Shown here: positions 36,038 through 47,887 of the stretch, in pieces | Layout: each line of letters opens with the position of its first letter | Position numbering within the stretch: position 1 is the first letter of the stretch | Origin: Galaxea fascicularis | Lineage: Eukaryota; Cnidaria; Anthozoa; Scleractinia; Euphylliidae | Reading direction: 5' to 3' | Assembly (NCBI GenBank): GCA_948470475.1 | Contig: OX419345.1 | Location: 19,699,239 to 19,763,238 of the forward strand | Length of the DNA: 64,000 bases | Position numbers and translations under genes: made by a program | The notes under the pieces: generated by a model | What the model was told of the DNA's origin: nothing | The model's database searches: none | The model's input: the letters and a program-made list of their open reading frames with translations, nothing else

Positions 36038-39000
36038 TTAAGGAGACAAATTTTCAGGAGACAAATGTCCAGTGTCCCCGAGACTTTTGAGGCTCACTCT
36101 TCCATTGGGTCGAATGGTTACCCACGTTATCCCACAATGACCTATACTCATGCGAAGCCAGCCTTCTGGGGGAAACTGAAGTACCCTATAAAGAAAAAAT
36201 AAATTTCAAGTTTCTTCTAACAAGGCACCAAACTTAGGGTGCTTACAGTGGTCAGACCTGGCCAGCCTGACCACTCCATTTGAATTCCATTATTAATCAG
36301 AACAGTTTACTGTCCAGCCAGATCAGTTCATTTCTACAGCTGTAAATAGTATGCGTACCAGTGATCAACTTTTAGCAAAAACTCTCGAAAGAAGCTTATT
36401 TCATTTTCAAAATGACCAGCATGGCTGGCCAGTTCTGACTTTTGGTAAGCACCCTTAGTATATATGCTACCTGCAACAGCAAAATCATACTGGTAATATG
36501 AGTGATAAAGAGACCAGAGTAGAGGTAGTAAACAAGAGGCTGCCGCATTCCCTGGTTGCACTATTTTTATCAATAAATAAATGCAGATTTGACCAATTGC
36601 TGACTCTGTATGGCATTTCATCAACTCTGAAACCTACAGTACCTCAAACAACAAACAGCCTCTGTCATGCTAGAAGGGAAGGTGGCTACAAATTAGTGTT
36701 GTGTCTGTACAAATCTCACCTGCACACAAAGTACCTAATGACATTTGCATGGCACACATAAATCTCAACACTGTCACCAACTTGGTCCACATCTGCTCTG
36801 TGAAGATGCTTTCTAAAGGCTGCTTCAATGCGGGGACCATCTTGAAAAAACTGCTGAATAACATCAAAGTGAAGCAGGTGAGATCTCCACAAGCTTAGCA
36901 AAGCTGACCAATGATCAACAAAATTTGGTTCAGCTTTTCTTCCACAGTTAAGTCTATGAGCAGTGCTTCCAAAAATGGCTTGAAAAATCTAACAGTCACA
37001 AATGCCTGTGGTTCAAAGAGAACACAAGAAGGGGCCCAGAATGCCTGGTTTCCCCTTAGTTGTACAGTGTTTTCACAACTTTTGAAAATAGAAGTTGCAT
37101 TGAGTTAAGTAGGAGTTGCAAGGCCCTTTGGGCCTTGCCCCCTAGGGGGGTCTGGGGGCATGCTCCCCCAAGAAATTTTGAAATTCTAGACTCGCGGAGA
37201 TGCATTTTCCAGCATTTTGAGGTGCAAAATGGGATGTTCAGATACCTTTTTTTTATTAAAATAACCCTAGCAATAAAACTGCATGTCTTTTGTTAAATAG
37301 GTACATCCTTTTTCCTTTTGTTTTTTGGCGCTGCTAGCTGCCACATCTCAGCTAGCCCACGCTGTCGCTTCACCACCATTTTGCTCATGTTGAAAGAGCC
37401 TTGAAATACAGAATAAGCAGATTCAGACGATTCAAGCAATGTTGTGGCAAAATTCTCAACAAAATTTTCAAGTTTATTCACTCAAAAACGTTTGTGGACA
37501 CTTGGCTCTTTTAGGAAAACTTTATTTACTTCAGAATTTATTTACCCAAGGGAAAGTAGGCATCGCAAATGGAAAAGTTGGCATTGGATGCGACGGCCGA
37601 CGGCTCATTTTGAAAACACTGTTGTGGCAGGGGAACAGAAGTGGGGAACCAGGAAAACAGGGGGGGAGGGGTATGGGGGGTAATAAGAGAGAGGAGAGGG
37701 AAGCAAGAATCTCTAAAGTGTAGGGCACAGAAACAATGCAAGGAATTGCAGGAGAGGTTACGAGAGATGGGAGAGGGAAGTGGAATTTCTAAAGTGTAGA
37801 ATGCAGAGGCAATGCAATGAGAATTGCAGGAAAGGTACATGTAAGGAGAGATAGGAGAGGGAAGCAGACTTTCTTAAGTGTAGGATGCAGAAGAAATGCA
37901 AGGAATTCCAGGAGAAAGTGAGATAAAGGTACAGTCCGTAAGGCAAGCAGTAGAACAGAGTATGAGAACCAGGAGATTTTCACTGAGACACATAGAGACC
38001 TCCACTTCCAAAGACAAGACCTCAACACAAACTAAGTCTCTAGAATGATCAGCTTCCAATTTCTCATTCCCTTCTCTTAGATATCGTTCTGATATTTCAT
38101 TCGTTCATTATGAAATAACACTTGCAAAATTCACAAACAGTAAAAAATGGCTTTAACCCAATGAGAATGGATTGTACAGGCTCTACACATACTTTCTATT
38201 AAGGTTACTTTATAAAGCATAATCTAATTATTGTATTTCTGTGTACAGGTAAATAGAATGTTTTCCGGGCTCCATTGTTCCAGTCAACTTTCAGAGTTAG
38301 GGGGTCACAGAGGATTTTTAAGGGGTCAGTAGACATGGGTCTTCCCAAATTTTCTTACTCAACAACACATTGTGCCAGGTCAGGAAGCCAGCTTTCTCAC
38401 ATTTTTTTACCCATTTTTTTTGCTTTGTTTATCTGGAACACTAGGCTCATTAACTTCCCAGTACTTAGCTTGTAGTTTACTGATTGATTGAAATTTAGGT
38501 AAGATAGACCATTTATATGTCACAAGTACATGTAAAGGATAAGCAATGACGAGAACAAGTTTGAGATAAGAGAGACCACTATTTCACGTTTGTAACACTA
38601 TTATTATTATAATTTTTTTTTTTTTGCCATGGCAATTTCTCCCCTTTTCAAAAGTTGTATTAATTTCCAAGAATAAGAGAAAATAATTACTTGACATCAT
38701 TCATGAAAATCATAAGGGTATTAACAACATAACAAGGGTAAAGAGCACAAAAACTGACCTTTTTCTCCGGCCTCCAGTTTGAGGATGCAGGATCAGGCAC
38801 AACAGGCGCTCCCTCCCTTAACATGGAACATGTCTCTCTTGGAACATCAGGCAGATATTTAGCAATGATGTCTGCTGTTTCAGCAGCACGAATCAAAGTG
38901 GAGCAAACTAACTTGGTGTACTTAAAGTTTAGATCCTTCAGTCTCTGGCCTGTTTGATTTGCCTGCAGTCTGAATAAAAGCAGTTTGTGATGGACGCTTG

Positions 39001-40108
39001 TTGCTTAAAAAGATTAGACTGTAGCCAAACTCACAGATTGCATATAGTTGTCCTTGTTTGCTCTTGGATCCCCTCCCCGGGGTTGGGGACTTTTACTCAC
39101 ACTAGGCACCCAGAGTTCAACCATTATTTTTTGAATCCCTCTTGTGTCAACCTTGGCTTCAGAAAGATGTTTTGGAAAGTTGATGTTGAGCCTGCTGGCT
39201 TCGCTTAGCTAGCTGGAGATGCTTTAGTGGCTTCTGGCTTTTGAACATTTCGTATTCCATGAGCCTGGGGTGTTTATTTAGACTGGATTCGATTTTCATG
39301 AACAAAGGTTGGCTGGAGTGGTGTCAATTTGAGGTAAGATGATGGCCAGCTTCTGACCTTTCTATTTTTCTCAGTGTGGAGGGTGAAGTGGACTTTATTT
39401 TCCAAAACTCTTTGTGAGTATTAAAGACAACCACAACTACACAAATGGTACATGTAAGTGACATCGATTTTTAGTTCCTATTTCTTACAAATTTCCAGAC
39501 TTCGCCCCATATGTGCCCTGTATTTTCCCATATAAAACCAATATTGTAGCAAATACATAGCCTGGGTAACCTGTGCCTCCATGACCCATTACCCGCCCTT
39601 TTCCCCTTCGCTGATATTATGGCCACCGGAAGAGTTATTTCTTTTGATTTTCAACTCACCTCTACGATCTACAGATCTTTTAAACACCACACACAAACAA
39701 ATACCAAAACAAACATCATAAACTGCGTTGTTCCTCGCCTTACCTTCCTAATTCCGTTAATCGTTTATCGTCGTCATTTTTGGCGTTGTCAAAATACTGC
39801 CCATGTCGTACAAACAACAGGTGTCTGACAGCCGTCGGTTTTACCTCCTTCGATTCTTCATCGTAATCAATTTTTCCATCATCTTTCTTTTTCGGCTTTT
39901 TTGAGCCTTTCTCACACATGTCCCAATTGGAATCCCAACGCAGACCCGACGGTTTAAAGAGAAGCCGGTCCTCGTATTCTTGTGGAATGAATCCACCGCT
40001 TGCACGTGCGGGAGATCTTGAGCTTTTGAAGATTATGTACGCTCCCGAAAACGTTACAGCCGCAGAAGCAATTGCTGTAAATCTCGATATCTGCCGTATT
40101 GATGCCAT
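36038..40108 (-). CDS. PGAM5: PGAM5 mitochondrial Ser/Thr protein phosphatase
   Basis: Exons 39744-40108, 38759-38969, 36720-36853 and 36038-36185 give 858 nt, 285 aa, close to the roughly 289 aa of the human long form. PGAM5 is a histidine-phosphatase-superfamily enzyme that dephosphorylates protein Ser/Thr/His. It sits in a mitochondrial membrane through an N-terminal anchor and takes part in mitophagy, fission and cell-death signalling (family knowledge). Seen here: a hydrophobic segment at about residues 9-27, the multimerisation motif WDSNWD at 58-63, the catalytic phospho-acceptor motif RHG at 101-103, the second active-site block CHANVIRY, and the C-terminal [20 protein letters not shown]. 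The start is ATG 40108; a GTG two codons upstream is in frame but not needed. It is transcribed divergently from the C11orf54 homologue, only 179 bp away between start codons. Intron 2 carries a minisatellite and intron 3 a MITE. All key residues are present, so it should be active. Confidence 0.97.
36236..36456. repeat. MITE with AGGGTGCTTAC termini in PGAM5 intron 3
   Basis: The left end AGGGTGCTTAC and right end GTAAGCACCCT are inverted repeats. Just inside, ACCTGGCCAGCC and GGCTGGCCAG also pair. It is about 220 bp long. Confidence 0.7.
37125..37185. repeat. G/C-rich palindromic block
   Basis: GGCCCTTTGGGCC followed by CCCCCTAGGGGGG and TGGGGGCATGCTCCCCCA: three short palindromes in 60 bp inside PGAM5 intron 2. 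It is probably part of a dispersed element whose borders I cannot define. Confidence 0.5.
37686..37930. repeat. Minisatellite, three units of about 80 bp
   Basis: Three imperfect purine-rich units each carry GAGAGGGAAG, then CTTTCT/ATTTCT-like text, AAGTGTAG, ATGCAG and GCAAGGAATT-like text. Unit starts are near 37686, 37762 and 37844. It lies in PGAM5 intron 2 and explains the overlapping minus-strand ORFs there. Confidence 0.75.
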
Positions 40109-40287
40109 TTTCACAAGAAAATTATCGAGGTTGAACCCAGACTTTTTTGATAGAGACGATCAATGAACGAAAAAATCGAGCGGCAAAATAGCAATAGTAA
40201 GTGGCGAGAAGACTGAGGGCTTGTCTCCAGTTCTTCGGGTTTCAACACGGTCGCTAACACCTGACTGGTGAATTAAGTTTGACAACA
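40109..40287. promoter_or_regulatory. Bidirectional promoter of PGAM5 and C11orf54 homologues
   Basis: The two start codons face away from each other across 179 bp with no TATA box. CAACAATGGCGGAC at the C11orf54 start resembles a YY1 site (AANATGGCG) overlapping the start codon, a common arrangement at TATA-less housekeeping promoters. Promoter function is inferred from spacing and gene type. Confidence 0.6.
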
Positions 40288-43200
40288 ATGGCGGACACCA
40301 AGACTTTACCCACGGAAAGTAGAAAGCTTCTCACTCCACCAGTAGAAGAGTTAGCAGAAGGTATTGGGGGTTTCTTTTTCTGCGTTAGGCAAGATTTCTG
40401 CACAGCCTCATGCATACATTATACCTGCATTTTGTGACTCAAACACTCAAACTCTATTCATCAGTATGACTGCGCTGCATGCCCGCTGCATGTGGAATAG
40501 ATTGCCTCGGTTTCCGACGCCATGTTGACGGGTTGGCAAACGCTTCGGAAATAACAGTGTTTAAATGGAACTCCGATGTCAAATAACTTGTAAAAGCCTT
40601 GAATGTAGAAAAATTTATGAATTGGAAACTGAAGTTACGAGCTAAAGGATTTTTTTGTGAAAGTCTAACTGCTCTAAAATTCCCCCTTGTGGGATTTTTA
40701 ATTTCTCATACATTTGTCTGTAATTTTTCCCGCAAAAGCTCGCTGGCGCACGGGAAACATTTTTTTTTTCTGCATTCAAGGCTCTTACATGTTATTTGAC
40801 ATCAGAGTGACATATCGGTCAGTGTAAAATGCAGACTACAGACCAGGGGTAAAATGCAGACTAAGGGTAAAATGCAGACTGCAGACCAGCAATAAAATGT
40901 AGAAAGGAGTTATTCGTCTTAATTGATAAGTAGTCTCCTTTGCAGCCCTCACCTTGTTTAGGGAGAGATCGGTGCGTGACGATGCCAGGTAGACTAACTG
41001 ATATGAGAGCCATGTGGTATACATACCTGTCAACTCTCCCGGTTTTACCGGGAGTCTCCAAGTTTTTCATCAAATCTCCCGGTCTCCAGGTTAGAGCACC
41101 AAATCTCCCGGGAAAATCCGCGGCTTCTTTCGAATTCTTTTTTTTTCGTTAATTTCGTTGTTTTCAAGATGTCACATCGGGAACATTCGGAAAGCCTTCG
41201 GGTGATTCTCGGAGAGTATTCAGACATTGTCGTAAAACACATTCTTACAACGCGAGGATTTCGAGACGTCTCCAGATTTTGGAACTCCGGGGGTTGACAG
41301 GTATGGGTATATTTTGTTACTTCACCTCCAGTCATCATTTTACCCCTGGTCTACAGTCTGCATTTCACACTTAGTCTGCATTTTACCCCTGGTCTGCAGC
41401 CCACAGTCTTCATTTTACACTGACCGGTTCCATATAAACACTGTTATTTCCAAAGCATTTGGCTACACGTCAAGATGACTCTTAATTTTATATCAAACAA
41501 ATATTTTGTTGTCATCCTTTGTTTGGTTACCACACCATCTAGTCCCTAACACTGTGTTAGATATTTTTCTCTTTTTTTCCCTTTTAAATGGTAGTTATCC
41601 CTGTTTATTCCAGTACTCAAGGATGGGTTATCCAAGAACTTTTCAACTGTAGAAGTCAATGTTGTTGAATGTCCTGATTTGAGAGAGAAACCATGGACCC
41701 TAGCTGCACCTGGTATGCTGTACTCTGGTAGTTTGCAAGTAGCCTCACTCAAATCGTATTTGGAATCTCAAGTGAGGATGTACTTTAGATTCAAAACAGT
41801 ATATACCGGTATATTATTCTATTTTTCATTTCTCCCCAAGTTTGAATTGCTACCGTAATTAGAATGCTATGGATATTATAGCAGTAACATTGTAATCTTG
41901 AGATACAAAACTCTGCCATCCTCAGTCTGAATTTTACAAAAATTACAAGGTTTAATATTATATAGTGTAAGCAAATAATAATGAGTTGTAATAACAATAG
42001 AAAACATGAAAATGAATGATTACTGGTACATGCATTTGCTAATTGGAATGCCTGAACTCTTTTTGAATTTTTTTTATGTATTTTTCTGACTGTATAAAGG
42101 TATTTGTGGCAGAACAAGAATTGCTGATGTTGGTGGCCCTCCTTATCTTGTGCCCCTTCCAGATCTCTCCAAGGTAAAACATAGAGAGCTACAGTGTTTC
42201 AACTTAAAGGAGCTCTGTCATGCTATTTCGGTCCGCTGTAAAATGCTTTTATTAAACTAGGGAAAAACAAAAAAACATGAAGTAGCTTATTTAGCCAAGT
42301 GTTACTGCAGTGAGGCCACATACTGTCTTTTTCTATTACAGATGTGCAAGGGATGGTTTTTCTTCCAAAAAAAATTTGATGGATATCTTTCTCCTACATT
42401 TTAAGTAATGTTTCTGCATGAGTAAAAGGCATCAAGTAGCATTTCTTTATAGTTTTTGCCAGCAAACAGTAAAACTCCCTTGATAGTGCCCCTTGAAAGG
42501 CCATGCTCACATAATGCTGTTGTACATGTAGTTGTCAAAGTTGTACATTAAGTTCGTCCTATTTTATTCTTGTTTCTCTGCATTTGATCTCTTGACAAGA
42601 GCCAATAGAAACAAGGACGAGAAGAATTTTCATTAACTTAAATGCCATTTAATAAATGCACTGTAGTGTGTTAAGCCACTGTTGTGTTAAATTTTGCAGT
42701 TGTACAATTTTGATGAAATAGCACAAATAGCAGAACATCCAGGTGGATTTATGATTGGAGCAGGGGCAGGAAGTACTCCATTTGTTGGAGTCAATTGTGA
42801 GGTAAGCTGTATTGTATAATACAGAGTAATGGAGGGTCTGGAACTTTAACTGCACCAACTTATAGCCAAGGTTACTGTTCTGGGAAAATCTTCCTTATCT
42901 TTAAGGGAGTGACATTTTCCAAACAGGAAAGGGAGGGACCCAGGTCTACCTGTACACTGTAGCAGCATTCCAGTTAACCTTCAAAGAGAGGGAGTAAATT
43001 ACATGAGGTCAATAATAAATTGAAAAGTCTGGTCCTCAGACTGTTAGTCCTGGAAGCTCGATTTGTCATGGTCATGACCTCAAACCTTTTACTTACCCAA
43101 GTACAATACAGTACAAAAAAAGTTTTATATAGTCACTTCTTACTGCCAACAGTCAGAAACCTGACCTCATTCCTGGTTTGAATTAGATGTTCCAGTGATT

Positions 43201-44944
43201 TTATTTGATTTTTCTCTTCCATCTACCAGTTCAGAAGGAAAAATGTACTGCTTCCTAATGTCAGACTTTATGGCTCAAAATATTTCTCAAAAAGGTTTTC
43301 ACTGAAAATGAAAGCACAAGAACAATTATTAATGGGAACGTCCACCATCATGCTATGTCTCTATAATAAGTATAAAGCTTGGAACCAGTTAGACCAGAGA
43401 AAAGTCTTTTCAGAGAAGCAGAGCAGAAAGAGCATATAGATCAGGGCCCTTAATCTACTGTGGACCAACATTTGGTATTAAAGGAATGGATGAGAATGCA
43501 CTTAAACTTAACATATACCGTAACATGAGCAGTAATAGTGGAAAGCATACGCATATGTTTCAGATGATGACAAATGTGATGACAAGTTCTGAGCAGGAAG
43601 GACTCAATGGAACAAAGATTGCAAAAGTCAATGAAGAGGTAAAAAAACATTGGCCACAACCTGATACAGATGATGCATGGGATACAGATGACATAAAACA
43701 AAATAACAAAAAGATGAAACAATACCTCATAACTCCAAAGGCATTGATAGAAGACAATATAATCTTTTGTTTTTCATCATCTGGTACCATCCAGTACACA
43801 AAGTAAGAGCCCTAATTATTTGAAATGAACATATGCAATCCCTCAGTCAAGAAGAATAGGCAATGGAGATAACTGCTAAATGATTAACTGCTAGGGCATT
43901 ATTCTCCTGTAATGCCTATGGGTCCATTATGAATTGTGCAAAAACAAAACAAAACAAATTTTAGCTGGTTTTTTAAAAGCCATATAACAAAACACTTAAT
44001 ATTAACCTCAAACATTCAGTCCTTACAGGAAAATCTCAAACCACAGCATTGCTGTATTGGCCTTGCTATTACTCAGTCAATATGGCAAGTCCTCAGTTTG
44101 AGATTTTCCCATACAGACCTCACTCCCGGTCAATAAGTAGTCTTTATTATATGGCTAGTGTTTGTATACGATATAACGCGCGCTCTGATTGGCTAAGCGA
44201 AGCGAAGCGCTAGGGCATTATTCTCCCGTAATGCCCACGGGCTGATTACGGATGATGCAAATTAGGAACAAAAACAACAAAAAGTCATCCAAAGGCCACA
44301 TTTGTTTTATTTACATTGAAAATTGGTGCCTCTAGAGCAAAAAGCTGAAAACACGACCAGGAAAACTGTTAGTGAAACGTTTGACCTGAGTTTGAAAAAA
44401 ATTAATGAATAGATTACCGTGAAGCGACGACTTGTGCTTGAACTAATTTTATATTTTTCCCTTAGAACCGTTATGTTAGCCATATAATAAACAACTTAAT
44501 AACCTCGACCGTTCGGTCATTACGGGAAAATCTCAAACCTCGGCCTAGCTGTATTGACCTCGCTAACGCTCGGTCAATACGGCAAGGCCTCAGTTTGAGA
44601 TTTTCCCGTAACGACCTCACTCTCGGTTATTAAGTAGTTAGTAATACCCCACTTTGCTTTAACCTACAGAAACTTGGTGGGCTTACATCTGGCTGGGCTA
44701 GTCTCCATTGGGTTGTATATGGGTTGACATGTTTCTAGAAAATGCTACGTAGCATTGATCTCATTTAAAAGACTGGTTGAAAGTAATTGTTTGGATTTGT
44801 GTCCATTTTCAGGATGGATATGCTATCCTGGAAAATTATGCTTGCAGAGAATTTGGATTGCTTGGAAATTTCCTCATCAGTGATGGCAATCCAGGAAAGG
44901 TATCACATCTTTGAAATCATGGTAATAAGGACGTAGCCATTTCA

Positions 44945-45000
<56 letters not shown>

Positions 45001-47887
45001 CAACAGTATTTTACAATACCAAAAATAGAGATTTGTTGTGTTTATTCCATGGTGTGGAATGGAATACGTGAAAGACACTTGTAGAAAGGACCAAAACATC
45101 ATTGTGGTTTCAGTCACTTTAATAAAACACTTTACAACTTTGAAATACTTGAAGACCGCAAATAACTTAGAGTACAACATGAGAGTTCTGCTCAATTGCT
45201 TTTATTGAATGGTCATACTTCTGGGACCGGTTGTTCAAAAGCCAATGATTACAAATCCAAGATTAAAAATTAACCAAAGGACTTTATTTCTCTATGCAAA
45301 ACATTGTTCAACACTGATTTCTTGCAAAATTTTAGATTAGAAAAAGTCAGTCCTTAAAAACAAGAAGCAGCAAACAAAACTCTCAACCAAAAGTAAACAC
45401 CTGAAACTTAAGTTTACACTAATCCTGGACTAAGTTGATCGGCTTTTGAACAACCTGGCCCTGGTCCCTGGTCCCTATGACCTGTACCTTCTTGTTATCA
45501 AGGCTAGGAGTATACTTTGTGTTGTGTCATCTATTGGTTCGTTCTCCAATCACAGACCTCGTCTAGAAAGCTACGGGGTCTCTCTTGATTTTAACCACAG
45601 ACTAAAAAATGTTATAGCCAAGTGTTACTTCTGGAGTACAATAAACGGTACTGTATTAAAGTACTACTCGATATACCTTTCATTTGAATGTTCACCTTTA
45701 CCAAATCACTTAACAGTTACTGTGCGAATCCAAAAATCGCGAACACTTTGATTTGATATTGACACTTTCCACTGTGCAGCAACCTCTCAGAAGCGACATG
45801 GAACCACAAACTAATTAGAGGGTCCCCTATACCACTTTGGTAAATGTATTCACGTAAAAATATTGAGACAGTTCACGCGTCACGGATAATTACCAAAATT
45901 CGTTCACGTTCACGATAAAGCAAATATCGGCAATCACGAATCACGAATGAACAAATAAACCTAAATCACGTTTCACGAGAAAAAAATATTCCCAATCACG
46001 TTTCACGAAAAAAGTATAGGGGACCCTCTAATTACCGTTACTGTTGTGGTTTAGTTTTTTCGCGCGTGATTGGCTTTTTACTTGAAACATTATAACATTC
46101 TATGAATATTTCTAGTGTTCATGGTTTTCGGATTTTCACAGTAATACATTAGCACAAGAAGAGGCTCTGAAAAAGAAGGGTTTGAATGTGCTTGGTTAAT
46201 TCCACATAGTATTTTCATACTACTTTTTTTTTCTCTTCGTCAGGTTTTGAAGGTTTCTGCCAGCAAGAGAACCGGTGAGGAGAATTTTATCACGTGCATG
46301 CGGCATACTCTAGCCCGTTACTATGGAGACAAGCCAGTTGGGCTGGGTGGGGTGTTTGTGATAGAGAAAGGCAAAGCAAAGATTCACGTTATGGTGAGCA
46401 GTTAGTTCCTTTAGAGCACTGACCATTTCGAAAACTAAATTTGGGGGAATTTTCATCTTCTTGGCTGAGGTTTGCACCCAATACCAACTAGGTACAGTTG
46501 AGTCCCTTCCCATATTTTAGTCTTGTTTGTGGTCGCCGAAAGAATACAGTGTAGTTCTTGAGTAACGAAAAAACTAATCAAGAGCAAAATGTGATAAGCA
46601 TGAACTCTCAAACTTCAAAATCTTGCACTGAGCCAATAAAAGCACAGAAAACCAGGAATTCCTCAGGTTTCCTTCAGATGCTTTGTTCAAAGAGTTTTTT
46701 TAGGGTTTGATTAAGAACCCGCTTAAACGGCGATGACGGTTTTTCAGTCTTTTAGGTAAAGTTACTTGCTATTAATGTTCGACAGTGCTCATTGAATAAA
46801 ATAAATATACATGTAATTGGGAAGGCTAAGTGCGAAATTAAGATGACTTTCATTCCACCGTACTGCTTGAAAGAGATGAATATTGCTTTTTAGTAGTTAC
46901 AATGGTGAGTATATTGTCTTTTTTTTTGGTTTGCTATTTAGTCAGTTACGATATAAATCGTGATGCCTCCACCTCTTACTTGTGGTGTTCATCATCTGTT
47001 CCTACTATTTACAGAACAATATTTTGTGGTATTTATTTTCTTTTCCGTTGTCAACAGCCAAGATTCTCCGAAACTCCACTTAAGACGGACGCAGATGTAA
47101 ACAACTGGTTGAAGTTTTACGACATGAGTGCACCGTTAGTGTGTGTTGGAGTCTTTGAAAGTCACGATCCCGTGAGTAAAACGTTTCAGTTTCATCTCTT
47201 TCACCCGGTTTTCAAAATATGCTGGTCTTCCTTTACTTCAGACGAAATGATGCCGTTGAAGAAAACTCTCAGAGAATTAACTTTATTCAAATAATTTTGC
47301 TTAAAAACTAAAGCAAATACCATCAACGTCATCGTCATTATCATCGTCATCATCACCGCCACCATCACTACAACCACCATCATCATCGTCATCATCATCA
47401 TCATCGTCGTCATGGTTATCTTTATCATCATTGTCACCACCAGCATCACCATCATCGTCATCGTCATCATCATCATTATCACCCACCACCATCATCGTCA
47501 TCGTCATCATCACCATCATCATCATTATCATCATCAGCGTTCCATTCACATGCAATTCGATGTGGGTTGTATTTGGAATCAACTATGGTAAATTGTATCG
47601 AGTCAAGCTGAAAAGCATTGAATAAAATCGAAGCGACCATACATTTGTATGGTAAAAACAGCTTGTTTATGGTTTGTTTTGTTTTCTTTTTTGTTTGTTT
47701 GTTTTCCTTTCAGGGACTGGACCTGCGCATTGAACACTTTCACTGCTTCAGTGATCACGGAGAAGGGGGGCATTATCATTATGACGTCACACCTGATGAC
47801 GTACATTACACTGGGTTCTTCAGTCCCGCTGAGAGGCTTTATCGAATAGATCGACCGCGGGACACGCATAACGTGGGGAGAGATTGA
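40288..47887 (+). CDS. C11orf54: C11orf54-type zinc-dependent ester hydrolase (DUF1907)
   Basis: Exons 40288-40360, 41614-41712, 42100-42173, 42700-42801, 43564-43638, 44813-44899, 46244-46393, 47058-47171 and 47714-47887 give 948 nt, 315 aa, the same length as the human protein. The family (PTD012) is a soluble zinc enzyme shown to hydrolyse ester substrates; the natural substrate is not settled. Seen here: CGRTRIADVGGPPYLVPLP, the GAGAGSTPF loop, KRTGEENFITCMRHTL, YYGDKPVGLGGVFVI, NWLKFYDMSAPLVC and the hallmark HGEGGHYHYD. H266, H268 and H278 fall exactly at the human zinc-ligand positions. Exon 5 (25 codons) is short and poorly conserved but restores the segment expected between exons 4 and 6. 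Intron 1 holds a three-level transposon nest, intron 4 or 5 two copies of a palindromic element, intron 6 an interrupted MITE, and intron 8 an ATC-type repeat. It shares a promoter region with PGAM5. Confidence 0.97.
40575..40803. mobile_element. Nested MITE, GATGTCAAATAAC termini
   Basis: The left end GATGTCAAATAACTTGTAAA pairs with the complement of the right end ATGTTATTTGACATC, and GCCTTGAATG pairs with CATTCAAGGC. At 229 bp, it splits the left arm of the outer element. Confidence 0.8.
41022..41305. mobile_element. Nested MITE, CATACCTGTCAAC termini, 6-bp TSD
   Basis: The left end CATACCTGTCAAC and right end GTTGACAGGTATG are perfect inverted repeats, with GGTATA directly repeated on both sides (41016-41021 and 41306-41311). 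The interior is rich in CTCCCGG motifs. It is inserted in the centre of the outer element. Confidence 0.85.
43891..44152. repeat. Palindromic element, decayed copy
   Basis: It starts CTAGGGCATTATTCTCCTGT and contains two inverted GAAAATCTCAAAC / GTTTGAGATTTTC arms around TATTGGCCTTGC. It is homologous to 44210-44645 next to it, but many CG sites of that copy appear here as TG or CA. It is intronic in C11orf54 (exons 5-6). Confidence 0.75.
44210..44645. repeat. Palindromic element, CpG-rich copy
   Basis: It starts TAGGGCATTATTCTCCCGTA. The arms GGGAAAATCTCAAACCTCGG and GCCTCAGTTTGAGATTTTCC flank a core with GCTAACGCTCGGTCAATACGG. The end ATTAAGTAGTTAGTAAT also matches the copy to its left. 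It retains many CpG sites, so it is probably younger than the neighbour. Confidence 0.75.
44944..44996. repeat. (AAT)n microsatellite
   Basis: About 17 uninterrupted AAT units just after C11orf54 exon 6, intronic. Confidence 0.95.
45719..46142. repeat. MITE with ACTGTG termini, split by another MITE
   Basis: Homologous end to end with 12044-12251. After removing the 211-bp insertion and one 6-bp duplication, 207 bp remain, against 208 bp in the intact copy. It is intronic in C11orf54. Confidence 0.85.
45818..46028. mobile_element. MITE with GAGGGTCCCC ... GGGGACCCTC termini
   Basis: Perfect terminal inverted repeats of at least 15 bp (GAGGGTCCCCTATAC). TAATTA stands on both sides (45812-45817 and 46029-46034). 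The interior is made of recurring AATCACGTTTCACGA-type motifs. It is inserted in the ACTGTG element. Confidence 0.88.
47318..47540. repeat. (ATC/GTC)n trinucleotide repeat
   Basis: An interrupted ATCATCGTC tract of more than 200 bp in C11orf54 intron 8. It creates false Asp-, Ser- and Met-rich ORFs on both strands. Confidence 0.95.

Larger units (their letters stand above)
40535..41463. mobile_element. Outer MITE-like element of a three-level nest
   Basis: The termini GGCAAACGCTTCGGAAATAA at left and the complement of TTATTTCCAAAGCATTTGGC at right are inverted repeats. A second arm segment, CGGTCAGTGTAAAATGCAGA at 40817 and the matching complement ending near 41427, continues the repeat. Inside, TAAAATGCAGACT motifs recur. 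Two other elements (40575-40803 and 41022-41305) are inserted in it. It lies in C11orf54 intron 1. Confidence 0.75.

Noticed and set aside
37531..38059. Several overlapping minus ORFs
   Set aside because: They arise from the minisatellite and flanking low-complexity sequence in PGAM5 intron 2.
43486..43806. 106-codon ORF in the C11orf54 gene
   Set aside because: Only 43564-43638 is coding, as exon 5; the remainder is intron read-through.
47201..47582. Met-rich and Asp-rich minus ORFs
   Set aside because: Translations of an ATC-type trinucleotide repeat in an intron.
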